From assembly GCA_046530765.1 (NCBI GenBank), contig JBHEQS010000006.1:38459-102458 (forward strand): 64,000 nucleotides of DNA. Reading direction: 5' to 3'. The notes under the pieces were generated by a model. That model had not been told where the DNA came from, did no database searches, and saw nothing but the letters and a program-made list of their open reading frames with translations. This DNA is from Arsenophonus sp046530765 (lineage in GTDB: Bacteria > Pseudomonadota > Gammaproteobacteria > Enterobacterales > Enterobacteriaceae). This document shows positions 1-8,830 of this stretch, one piece after another. Position 1 is the stretch's first letter, and every line of letters begins with the position of its first letter. Made by a program: the position numbers and the translations under genes.

Positions 1-589
1 TCAACATGTTTATTAAAATTATTATATAATAAGTATCATTTATTATTAGATATTACTTCATATCAATTTATGTATTTATACTTATTATGAAAAAATATTA
101 TTACAAATTTAATATAATTAATATTTATACTTATATGACTATTTAATTTAAATATTTAATAGAAGTTAATTATTTTTAATAAAATTTACAAATATTTTTA
201 AATAATATAAATTTTTTATAAACATCATAATATTTTATAATAAATCAAAAATAAATTTATTGAATTAAATTTTGCCGTACAATAATCTGCTTAATGTTTA
301 TCAAAAATAATACAAATAAATCTAGTAAAAAAACGAAAGAAAATATAAATTTGTTATGATATTGATATCTTATTCTCTGCGTATATATTCTGATCAAAAA
401 CAAGTTATTTTGTTGTATAACATAAATAAATAATAATTTTTAAGATATTCTAAAAAAATATCTTTTGTATTATAAAAATAACTATCTATTATTTAACTTG
501 ATTAACTGAGATTTTGTTAATTTCTCAAAATAAAATTTTTTATCTATATTGTATATTATTTTTTTTAAAAAAATAATAATATTATTAAA
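1..589. other. AT-rich spacer, no gene seen
   Basis: This is very AT-rich DNA at the left edge of the window, downstream of serS on its coding strand. I see no reading frame, RNA gene or clear terminator. Short A and T runs dominate near 540-580, just after the serS stop codon. Confidence 0.6.
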
Positions 590-1882
590 TTAACCAATAT
601 ACTTTAACCCTTTTATATATGGTCGCAAAACTTTAGGCACTTTAATTCGCCCATCAGACTGTTGATAGTTTTCCATAACAGCAACTAATGTTCGACCAAT
701 TGCCAATCCAGACCCATTCAAAGTATGAACTAATTGTGGTTTTTTATTATCTTTATATCGGAAACGAGCTCTCATTCTGCGCGCTTGAAAATCTCTAGTA
801 TTTGAACAAGAAGATATTTCTCTGTAGGTATTTTGAGCTGGTAACCATACTTCAAGATCATAGGTTTTACAAGAAACAAATCCCATATCGCCAGCACATA
901 AGATAATTTTACGATATGGCAATTTTAATAATTGTAATACTTTTTCAGCGTGTTGAGTTAATTCTTCAAGTGCTTCCATTGATTGTTTTGGCTCAACTAT
1001 CTGAACTAATTCAACTTTATCAAATTGATGCATACGAATTAGGCCACGTGTATCACGGCCATAAGAACCAGCTTCAGAACGAAAACATGTAGTGTAAGCT
1101 GTAAACTTAATTGGTAATATATCAGCCTCTAAAATTTCATCTCTGATTAAATTAGTAACTGGCACTTCAGCTGTTGGAATTAAAGCATATTGATGATTTG
1201 ATGCTTGTTCTTTCAATTGTTTAATATGGAAAAGATCTTCACTAAATTTTGGTAACTGGCCTGTACCATAAAGAGTTTTGTGATTTACCAAATAAGGAAC
1301 GTTAATTTCAACATAACCATGTTGTTCAGTATGCAAATCTAACATAAATTGTGTAAGTACTCGGTGCAAACGCGCAATCTGTCCTTTCATAACAACAAAT
1401 CGTGAACCACTAATTTTTACTGCGTTTGAAAAATCTAGGCCATTATTTAATTCACCTAATTCTACATGATCTTTGATGGAAAAATCATATCGTCTTGGCG
1501 AACCCCATCGGCTTATCTCAATATTATTAGTTTTATCCTTGCCGTTTGGTACACTTTCATCTGGCAGGTTAGGTAAATTTAAAATAATATTACTTATGTT
1601 ATTCTGTATTTTTGTTAACTTATTTTTAGTATAATTTAGATTTTTGCCTAGCTTATTAACTTCTTTTAGTAAATATTCAATATTCTCCCCTCGTGCCTTT
1701 GCTGAGCCAATTATCTTCGATCTATAGTTTCGTTCCGACTGTAATCTTTCTGTTTTAATCTGTAAATCTTTGCGATCTTGTTCTAATTTGCGCAATTTAT
1801 TCACATCGAGAATAAATCCTCTTCTAGCTAGTTTTTCAGCAACTTTATCTAACTCATTACGCAGTAAATTTGAATCGATCAT
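590..1882 (-). CDS. serS: Seryl-tRNA synthetase
   Basis: Cytoplasmic class II aminoacyl-tRNA synthetase that charges tRNA-Ser (and tRNA-Sec where present) with serine. The 430 residues equal the E. coli length. The first ~100 residues are the charged antiparallel coiled-coil arm that grips the tRNA. The catalytic core follows, with motif 2 (CFRSEAGSYGRDTRG near residues 265-280), the ISSCSN segment, and motif 3 (HTLNGSGLAIGRTLVA) close to the C-terminus. The ATG at 1882 aligns with the E. coli start, and the C-terminus ends in YIG as in E. coli. It is transcribed away from the lost rarA position and stands alone. The active-site motifs look intact, so I consider it functional. Confidence 0.98.
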   Translation of the reverse strand: MIDSNLLRNELDKVAEKLARRGFILDVNKLRKLEQDRKDLQIKTERLQSERNYRSKIIGSAKARGENIEYLLKEVNKLGKNLNYTKNKLTKIQNNISNIILNLPNLPDESVPNGKDKTNNIEISRWGSPRRYDFSIKDHVELGELNNGLDFSNAVKISGSRFVVMKGQIARLHRVLTQFMLDLHTEQHGYVEINVPYLVNHKTLYGTGQLPKFSEDLFHIKQLKEQASNHQYALIPTAEVPVTNLIRDEILEADILPIKFTAYTTCFRSEAGSYGRDTRGLIRMHQFDKVELVQIVEPKQSMEALEELTQHAEKVLQLLKLPYRKIILCAGDMGFVSCKTYDLEVWLPAQNTYREISSCSNTRDFQARRMRARFRYKDNKKPQLVHTLNGSGLAIGRTLVAVMENYQQSDGRIKVPKVLRPYIKGLKYIG

Positions 1883-3164
1883 GATTAACCTGTAAAATTA
1901 TTATTGCTTAAAAAAAATTATAAGTATTATTTAATGATAACCTTTTTACTGTTTTATTTCGACTTTAAAGATATTGGCTTTTATATTTTTTTTGCAATTT
2001 CATATTATAAATTATTGTTTGATGAACAGCAATTAACAGACTTTTTTTTATTTCTTATTTAAAATCTATTTTTATCTGTTATATATTATATATATTCATC
2101 GAATATATTATATATTATTGATGTAAGATAAGATCTTTCATTAATTTAATCATTTAATTAGATAATTTAATGATTAAATTAATCAAGCTTTTATTTTATA
2201 TTAGTTTTTGTTTACAACACAACACAGGTCACATTAAATAGCACCTGTTTTATTTTGTGATATATAAGCTAAATAGCTTATTACTTTTTAGATAACTTGC
2301 ATATTTTAAATTAGTCAACATATAAAAAATTTAGATGATTCAAATTGTATTACCTATATAATCAGTATTTACAACTATGTTTCAATAATCAATAATAATT
2401 TTATTATATAACAAATCACAAGATTATAACCAGAAAGCATAGATAAATTTATAAATTCTGAAATTAAATGATTACAATAATCATATTTTTTTAAATTTTT
2501 TTGTGTTTTCTACTCTAAAAATATTCAGTAAACTTAATACTACATGTTTGCCAATTCTTGTTATTAATTTTAATTGCATCAATTATTATTTTACAATATA
2601 TTTAATATTAACTTGTATTATCATTAAGTATTTTTTTTTGATTATCTTTCATCTAATTAATTTAGTAAAATAAATTTTTGTTATTACAACTATCTTTGTC
2701 ATACACTATAGTCATCTGTAAATATAAAATATTTATTTATTTGAAAGTAAATCCATAGATAAATGTAGATATATACAGTAAACATTACTTTAGTTTAAGA
2801 AATATTTTTTTTGTTACATATAAATAATAAAATTATTATCTTTTAATTAGAAATTCAAGAGATCTATCTTGATCTTGATAGATTATTACTTATATAGCAC
2901 TTTATAGATAGATTCCAAATATCTTTTAAATCTTTTATACTTATTAAATAATCTTGATAAATAATTTATCAAGATTATTTAATGTGCAAGTTGAAAAACA
3001 TGAAAAAGTAAAATTTACTTTAGTAAATATAAATGACATAATAATATGTATTTATTAACCAAATAAATGTAGTCTGATAATATATTAGATACAAATTTAT
3101 TATTTGTGTTTTAAAGACAATTTATAAAATTTATTAGGTATCAAATTATTAATATCCAATAAAT
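1883..3164. other. Spacer at the expected position of rarA
   Basis: In E. coli, rarA lies between lolA and serS. Here the same position holds about 1.3 kb of AT-rich DNA with no frame I can align to RarA, so the gene is either deleted or decayed beyond reading. It contains an inverted repeat with 15-bp arms (2140-2154 and 2169-2183), a short 6-bp hairpin followed by T-rich DNA at 2224-2248, and the long palindrome at 2943-2983 listed separately. Confidence 0.6.
2943..2983 (-). terminator. Palindrome downstream of lolA, possible terminator
   Basis: Perfect inverted repeat with 20-bp arms (2943-2962 and 2964-2983) around a single central base. It lies about 180 bases beyond the lolA stop codon in the direction of lolA transcription. 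The RNA would fold into a long AU hairpin with a few GC pairs (core ATAATCTTGATAAAT). No strong U-tract follows on the minus strand, so a terminator role is inferred only from position and the perfect symmetry. Confidence 0.45.
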
Positions 3165-3773
3165 TTACCTTTGATCATCAATAGTTGTACCTTGAGGTGG
3201 AACAAATTTAAATTTGTCATCATCAAATTTACTATTTTGTTGTACTTTTAGTTCATATAAACTAATCAGACCATCTTGCTCCATTACAGAAAATTGTTTA
3301 ATTGTACCATCAGTTGTGATAGTAATTGAAAAATATTTTTTATTCTCATTATTTTCTTTACTTGTTAATAAAAAGTTATCATTATTTTGACTAATTTTAT
3401 AACGTTTCCAATCCTTATTATCATTGCGAGTAATTAATATAAACGGGATATCATTTGTTGTATCATTTAATAAGGTTACTGTTACTTGATCAACAATTGG
3501 ATTGTAAAACCAAAAATTAGTCCCATCAGAAATTAACCAATTTTCATCAGGCGATACAATATGCCAGTTAAATAAATTTGGTCGTTTAATCCATAATTGA
3601 CCTTCGGCATTATGTATTAAATTACCATCAGCTTTTATTACTTTTTGCAAAAAATTAGCATGAAAGTTATTTATTTTATTTAGGCGAGATTGTAGTTCAA
3701 ACGTTGCGTCTGCAAATACACGACCAATATAAAAACTTATCGCTAACAACCATAATATAATTAGTTTTTTCAT
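3165..3773 (-). CDS. lolA: Outer-membrane lipoprotein carrier protein LolA
   Basis: Periplasmic chaperone that takes lipoproteins from the LolCDE complex of the inner membrane and hands them to LolB at the outer membrane. The 202 residues match the usual ~203. Residues 1-21 form a Sec signal peptide (lysines 2-3, a hydrophobic stretch, cleavage after VFA). The mature part carries the conserved RPNLFNWH segment followed by SPDENWLISDG, which belongs to the lipid-binding half-barrel and includes the arginine important for lipoprotein transfer. The order ftsK-lolA is as in E. coli. Retention fits with lpxH in suggesting a real outer membrane. The sequence is diverged towards Asn, Lys and Ile, as expected in an AT-rich genome. 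Confidence 0.96.
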   Translation of the reverse strand: MKKLIILWLLAISFYIGRVFADATFELQSRLNKINNFHANFLQKVIKADGNLIHNAEGQLWIKRPNLFNWHIVSPDENWLISDGTNFWFYNPIVDQVTVTLLNDTTNDIPFILITRNDNKDWKRYKISQNNDNFLLTSKENNENKKYFSITITTDGTIKQFSVMEQDGLISLYELKVQQNSKFDDDKFKFVPPQGTTIDDQR

Positions 3774-4097
3774 TAACTGATAGCCTTTATTTATAATATT
3801 TGTTAATTTTATTTAATATTTTCAAATTAATATATTGTCTGATTATTTCTAGAGAAAATAGCATCATTATTTTTATTTCACTAATAATATTTTATTTTTT
3901 TTATATTTTAATTAAAATATATATAATATTTTAATTATAACCAATACTAAATTATTATTGAATATTTAATGTATAGATCATTATCTTATCAGATTAATTA
4001 ATTAGTAAATATATTTTTATTATCATTATAAATGATACACAATATTCACTTATATCACTAATACTATTAACATATGTAAGTATTACACTTATTTTTA

Positions 4098-4193
4098 CAT
4101 AAAATATTCAGCTCTACTTCGATAAATTAAGATGTACGAGTCTATTTTATTTAAAACAATAAATGTAAATTTAGCAATCGTACTTCTTGCATT
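4098..4193 (-). pseudogene. ftsK: Remnant of the FtsK translocase motor domain
   Basis: Thirty-two codons on the minus strand, ending in a stop at 4095-4097, resemble the FtsK segment containing PTRIAFTVSSKIDSRT and AGAESLL. The remnant reads RSTIAKFTFIVLNKIDS and then RAEYF. The KIDS tetrapeptide and the alanine-glutamate pair are kept, and the nucleotide similarity across AAAATAGACTC and AGAGCTGAAT is good, but in-frame insertions are needed to align it. Strand and order agree with the ftsK N-terminal fragment upstream and lolA downstream. I infer that the motor domain has been lost. The identification is tentative because the match is short. Confidence 0.55.
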
Positions 4194-5071
4194 AGACATA
4201 TAACAAAAACATTAATACATATATACTTAGTTTCTAACATAAGATGATAAATAATAATAACAAAACTTTTCGCATAAATATAAAATATAAAAATAATTCT
4301 TTGGCTTTCTTTGCGTTAATTATAATTCTATTATATTATTCTTAATAATTAATATCAATTTTTATGCGCATTAATTTTATAATTATTACAACTAATATTA
4401 TGCACTAAAAATATATGATTTTACTAATCAGAGTCTTAAATTGCATTGATATACTACAACATAATATTAGTCCTTTTATTATGATTAAATTTTATCTGTA
4501 TATTATAAATATTTAATATTAAATCATAATAGAATAAATAGTTTTAGTTTTACATAAAATATAAAACACCGAATAATTAAACTGCACTTAATTTATTAAA
4601 ACTATTTTCTATAGTAAATAGCAAACACAATATATTCTAAATTATTAATAATAAATTTATATTTAATATATACAACATAACTATAATGAATAATAGTAAG
4701 TTATATATAATTATATCACAATCAATAAACTCTAGCAAGCAAGTACTCAAATATATTTTATTTAAAAATTTTAATTTAGATAATCTTCATTCTAGCATTA
4801 TGTAATGCTACATGTAGAATTTTATTTTTCAATCAAACTTAATTTAAATTAAGAGATAATATTTTCTATAAAAACTGTTACTTCTTATTTATTATTAATT
4901 ACTTAAACGTATTTTAATTAATCTAGATTTTTTGTTAATATTATCTTATATAAATAATATAGCTTTGTATTTGTTATGATGCAACCAAATACAATAATTT
5001 CATATACATAATAAATTTTAATATTTTTCTTATTATTAATTCTTAAAAAATAGTTATTATTCACTTATATT

Positions 5072-5115
5072 CTTGTTACTTGTTACTTGTTACTTGTTAC
5101 TTGTTACTTGTTACT
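5072..5115. repeat. Heptamer tandem repeat (CTTGTTA)n
   Basis: About 6.3 head-to-tail copies of the 7-bp unit CTTGTTA without a mismatch. It lies inside the decayed ftsK region. Perfect identity between copies points to recent slippage expansion. Confidence 0.95.
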
Positions 5116-5511
5116 TTTTCTACGATATCACTTCGTATTCTACAATACCATTTTAATAATATACATATACATCTTTTTAGTTAAAAAATTTGATTCTTTT
5201 ATTTTATCCAATTATATTTTTATAATTATTTTTTATTTATTTTCTATTAAAGATAATGATTATATTATAATTAAAATATTTATTTTGTAAGAAAAAATAA
5301 ATATAAAATTAATTGGAATTATGACGTTCTATTTGATTTTAATAGAATTTTAGCCATAGAAAACAGTTCTATATTTATTTTATTTAAACAAAAAAAACAT
5401 AAAGTTAATATCGTATTATATATAAAATGATTAAAATTAAAAATTTATATCTAATATTATTCTAATTTACAAATTTTTAGATACATAAAATATCTTTAAT
5501 ATTATTTTTCA

Positions 5512-5547
5512 TAAGATATTAGTTTTATTATTAAAACTAATATCTTA
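5512..5547 (-). terminator. Hairpin downstream of the ftsK fragment
   Basis: Perfect 16-bp inverted repeat (5512-5527 and 5532-5547) with a 4-base loop, about 380 bases beyond the stop of the ftsK N-terminal frame. It could act as a terminator for the shortened transcript, but it is also one of many similar palindromes in the spacers and its function is unproven. Confidence 0.35.
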
Positions 5548-5924
5548 ATAAGAGTTATTAATTTTTTAGTTGTAAATTAAAGCAACGCCATTTGTGTATA
5601 TTGGTTTACTTGAATTACTATTATCATTTATTAAATTTAATATATTATAAATTCTTATATAAAAAATATTTTTATTATATTAGTGATATCATTCTTTTAA
5701 TGTAATATATACTAAATATATATTAAACATTAAATGTTGATATATAAGATATATATAATTTATTATTTTAATGTGATAATTTTTTAATGTGATAATTAAA
5801 TAATGAAGATTTATATAATTTTTTTTGCATCTAATTAAATATTGTGTAATTTTATGAATTAGATTAAACGTAAATTTTTCTATATTTATAGTTATTATTT
5901 TTAGTATATATTAGTGATATGTAC

Positions 5925-6512
5925 CTATTTAAATAAAATTAGTTTTCCAATCTTTTCAGCTATATCTATCCATGATAATCCTGTAAATAAAGAAAAAGAA
6001 ATAATCCAAATACATAGTAATACTAACTTTGTTCCTAAATCACCAAATAATTGCAGCATAATATTACTAAAAATATTACCAATAATTCCACCAGAAGAAA
6101 AATTAGCTAAATCATCAATATTAAGTTCTACAAAAACGCATGATGTGATTATTAAAACTATTCCTGCAACTAGATATAATGAAAAAGTAAAAAAATCAAA
6201 TAAATTTTTATTATCCATATTTTTAAATGTATTCCAAAATGCTAACAATATTACTAATGGTATACAATATCCTAAAATTCCAAAAAGAGATAAAAAAATA
6301 TCTGATAACCAAGCACCAAAACTACCAGCTAAATTTACAATATGTACATTTTTATTTGTTGCCTGTGACCAGCTTGGATCTGATGGATGAAAGCTTATCA
6401 GAGATATAATTAAAAAAATTTCCAATACGGCAATTATAAATAAAATAATTTTTGTTAGTATTTTTATATTATTTCTCTTTTTTTTGATTAAATTTTTTTT
6501 AATTAAAAATTT
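5925..6512 (-). pseudogene. ftsK: FtsK N-terminal membrane domain, truncated
   Basis: The open frame encodes about 195 residues that align with residues ~10-205 of E. coli FtsK. A basic N-terminal stretch is followed by the first membrane helix, the hallmark SFHPSDPSWSQ, and three further membrane helices ending in SWIDIAEKIGKLI. It then stops, exactly where the linker and DNA-translocase motor should begin. In E. coli this membrane part alone carries the essential cell-division function. No in-frame ATG exists. The only conventional alternative is a TTG at 6425, which would cut off the first membrane helix. The frame is open back to a stop at 6513-6515, so initiation might use an ATT codon or may be lost. 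It could be a reduced, still working division protein or a pseudogene. I lean to pseudogene because of the missing start and the decayed 3' part. Confidence 0.8.
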
Positions 6513-6655
6513 TTATCTTCTATGGTGTTTTTATTTAAAAAAATAAAATGTTATGTTTTATGTTAATTAAAAGAAAATTACTAAACAATATTCACTATAA
6601 AAGCTAGCGAATAAACTAAGTATATCTAACTTTTTATAACATATCATCTATTTAA

Positions 6656-7153
6656 TTAGCGTGTTTTGATAATTAAGCAATTACTCTGTTTTACTTCTTC
6701 AATTACTGATAAGTTCTCGTGTTGTTAACATTTGCAAGACGAAGCAAGTGTCTCTCATAATAATTTATGATAAGCAGATATATTTGGAACACGAGTTTTA
6801 AGTGAATAATCAAAATCTTCAGAGACTAAATACACCAATAAATCCATTCAAGCTTTTGCACGACAGAGTTAAACTGTTCAAAAACATTAACAGAACAGCG
6901 ATTTAAAGTAATCTCAACAAAAATTAATAAAAAAGATGCATAAAGATAGTATGGATTTAATAAAGTAGCATAACCTGAAATAAAATTTTGACGTTCTAAA
7001 CGACGCACTCGCTCCAAGCAATGATCGGCGATAACACTACTCTTTGAGAAAGCTCCACACTTAGAAATGCGACCATTTTTTTTGTAATTTATTAAGTATG
7101 TTTCTATATGCCATCAAGATCTTTTGCTGTGCTATTTTTGTTATTAATAATTT
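6656..7153 (-). pseudogene. lrp: Leucine-responsive regulator Lrp, frameshifted
   Basis: A full-length lrp can be read on the minus strand across several frames. An N-terminal piece (AKDLD) is followed by a frameshift, the HTH region is scrambled (KKNGRIS), and then comes the longest open part (6826-7017: LERVRRLERQNFISGY, VEITLNR, VFEQFN). A degraded YLVSEDFDYSLKTRVP segment with an in-frame stop follows. The intact C-terminus VIEEVKQSNCLIIKTR reaches a stop codon at 6656-6658. The position between ftsK and trxB is the E. coli one. Multiple stops and shifts rule out a working protein. Lrp is a global regulator of amino-acid metabolism, so its loss means that control is gone unless a second copy exists elsewhere. 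Confidence 0.92.
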
Positions 7154-7710
7154 TATTATCTCTCTTTTATTAATTTTTATGCAAACTACATTCTTTTATT
7201 TTTTTAATATTAAATTTAAGGATGAAATAAAGTCAAAATTTATTATAATTAGTATTTAGTTATAATTTATATTAATAGATAAATCATCTATTTAGTTTTT
7301 AACTTTATAACGAATAAATAATATTTGTCTATTTATTTAAATTATGTTTAATTTCGATCAATTAAATTAAATAATTAACATTTATAATATGTTTTTAAAA
7401 TAGGTAATTTAAAAAAGATTGTGAATTAAAATTAAAACATCATTTTGGAATAAAATTTAATATCATCTAGTTTAATAAATAAAATATATGAAAATTATAA
7501 AAATTATTTTACAAATAAATCTTCTTTCATGACTTTTTTTAAAGAAATATTAAAACATGTTTTTAAAGAAATATTAAAACATGTTAAAAATAAGTATTTT
7601 TTATCATTTTTGTTTAATTTACTTTTTTAATTCTTTTTATTTCTTACAATTACAATAATAAAATTAAATAAATTTTCTTAAAAATAGAGGATTTAAAAAT
7701 GAAGGATTTA
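7154..7710. other. trxB-lrp intergenic region
   Basis: AT-rich spacer between the divergent lrp remnant and trxB. It holds a tandem 24-bp duplication at 7537-7584 and should contain the trxB promoter, but the sequence is too AT-rich for me to choose among many TATAAT-like hexamers. Confidence 0.5.
7537..7584. repeat. Two tandem copies of a 24-bp unit
   Basis: The unit TTTTAAAGAAATATTAAAAC plus ATGT occurs twice, perfectly, at 7537-7560 and 7561-7584, about 125 bases in front of the trxB start. It is probably a recent slippage duplication in the trxB leader or promoter region. Confidence 0.93.
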
Positions 7711-8676
7711 ATGAATACTACTAATTATAGTAGAATTATTATTTTGGGATCAGGACCGGCTGGATATACTGCAGCTATTTATGCTGCTAGAGCAAATTTG
7801 AATCCTCTATTAATCACTGGTATTCAACAAGGAGGACAATTAACTACTGCTACAGAAGTTGAAAATTGGCCTGGAGATCATTCAGATCTAATTGGATCTG
7901 TGCTGATGGAGAGAATGCTGCAGCATACTAAAAAATTTGTTGAAGAAAAAAATATTATTAATGATCATATATATGCAGTCAATCTTAAACAACGACCGTT
8001 CCAACTTACTGGTGATAATGGAATATATATTTGTGACGCACTTATTATAGCTACAGGTGCATCAGCTCGCTATCATGGATTACCTTCTGAAGAAGTTTTT
8101 AAAGGTCGCGGAGTCTCAACATGCGCCACTTGCGATGGTTTTTTCTATAAAAAACAAAAAGTAGCTGTTGTTGGTGGTGGAAATACTGCTATTGAAGAAA
8201 CATTATATTTATCTAATATTGCTTCAGAGGTACATGTTATCCATCGCAACGAAACATTTCGCGCTGAAAAAGTTCTATTTCAAAGAATGATAAAAAAAGT
8301 AAAAACTGGAAATATTGTATTACATACTAATTTTATACTAGATGAAGTATTAGGTGATATTGGTGGTGTTACAGGAATCAATTTACGTTCAACAAAAAAT
8401 AATAGTATAAAAATGCTCTCTGTGAACGGAGTATTTATAGCTATTGGCCATATCCCAAATACAAATATCTTTATTGATCAATTAGTATTAGAAAATGGAT
8501 ACATTCAAGTGAAATCTGGAACAGAAGGCAATTCAACACAAACTTCAGTTAAAGGTGTTTTTGCTGCTGGTGATGTAATGGATCATATTTATCGTCAGGC
8601 TATTACATCAGCTGGTACAGGTTGTATGGCTGCAATTGATGCCGCTCACTATTTAGATAATCTATACAGAAGGTAA
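7711..8676 (+). CDS. trxB: Thioredoxin reductase
   Basis: Cytoplasmic FAD- and NADPH-dependent reductase that keeps thioredoxin reduced. I choose the ATG at 7711 rather than the upstream ATG at 7699. It gives 321 residues, the E. coli length, aligns NTTNYSRIIILGSG with the E. coli N-terminus, and has AAGGAT 5 bases in front of it. Motifs in order are the FAD-binding GSGPAG at residues 13-18, the redox-active CATC near residue 138, the NADPH-binding GGGNTA, and the C-terminal GVFAAGDVMD. It is the first of three genes on the plus strand, ahead of cydD and cydC, as in E. coli. All catalytic residues are present. Confidence 0.98.
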   Translation: MNTTNYSRIIILGSGPAGYTAAIYAARANLNPLLITGIQQGGQLTTATEVENWPGDHSDLIGSVLMERMLQHTKKFVEEKNIINDHIYAVNLKQRPFQLTGDNGIYICDALIIATGASARYHGLPSEEVFKGRGVSTCATCDGFFYKKQKVAVVGGGNTAIEETLYLSNIASEVHVIHRNETFRAEKVLFQRMIKKVKTGNIVLHTNFILDEVLGDIGGVTGINLRSTKNNSIKMLSVNGVFIAIGHIPNTNIFIDQLVLENGYIQVKSGTEGNSTQTSVKGVFAAGDVMDHIYRQAITSAGTGCMAAIDAAHYLDNLYRR

Positions 8677-8830
8677 ATCCTATAAATTATTATAATATTA
8701 TGTATTTTTTATATATTAGAGTAAGAATGTTGTTTTGATATCTGTACATGCATATAATACATATTTATGTGTATTTAAAATTAATCAGTTGTAATAATTA
8801 ACTTATCACACATATATATAAATTATGATT

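Larger units (their letters stand above)
3774..5924. other. Decayed ftsK C-terminal region
   Basis: This 2.15 kb stretch occupies the place of the FtsK linker, motor and gamma domains between lolA and the surviving ftsK N-terminus. The intact gene would need roughly 3.4 kb here, so bases have been deleted as well as mutated. Only one piece still reads as FtsK (4098-4193, listed separately). It also contains a heptamer repeat (5072-5115), a hairpin (5512-5547), and a short tandem near 5766-5801. A 67-codon open frame at 5087-5290 arises largely from the heptamer repeat and is not credible as a gene. Confidence 0.55.

Noticed and set aside
2224..2248. Hairpin ACAGGT/ACCTGT followed by TTTTATTTT, looking like a plus-strand terminator
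   Set aside because: Only a 6-bp stem with a 13-base loop and no plus-strand gene upstream of it.
5087..5290. 67-codon plus-strand frame
   Set aside because: It begins inside the CTTGTTA repeat and runs on in low-complexity DNA within the decayed ftsK region.
5914..6390. 158-codon plus-strand frame
   Set aside because: Antisense shadow of the FtsK N-terminal frame; low-complexity composition and no family match.
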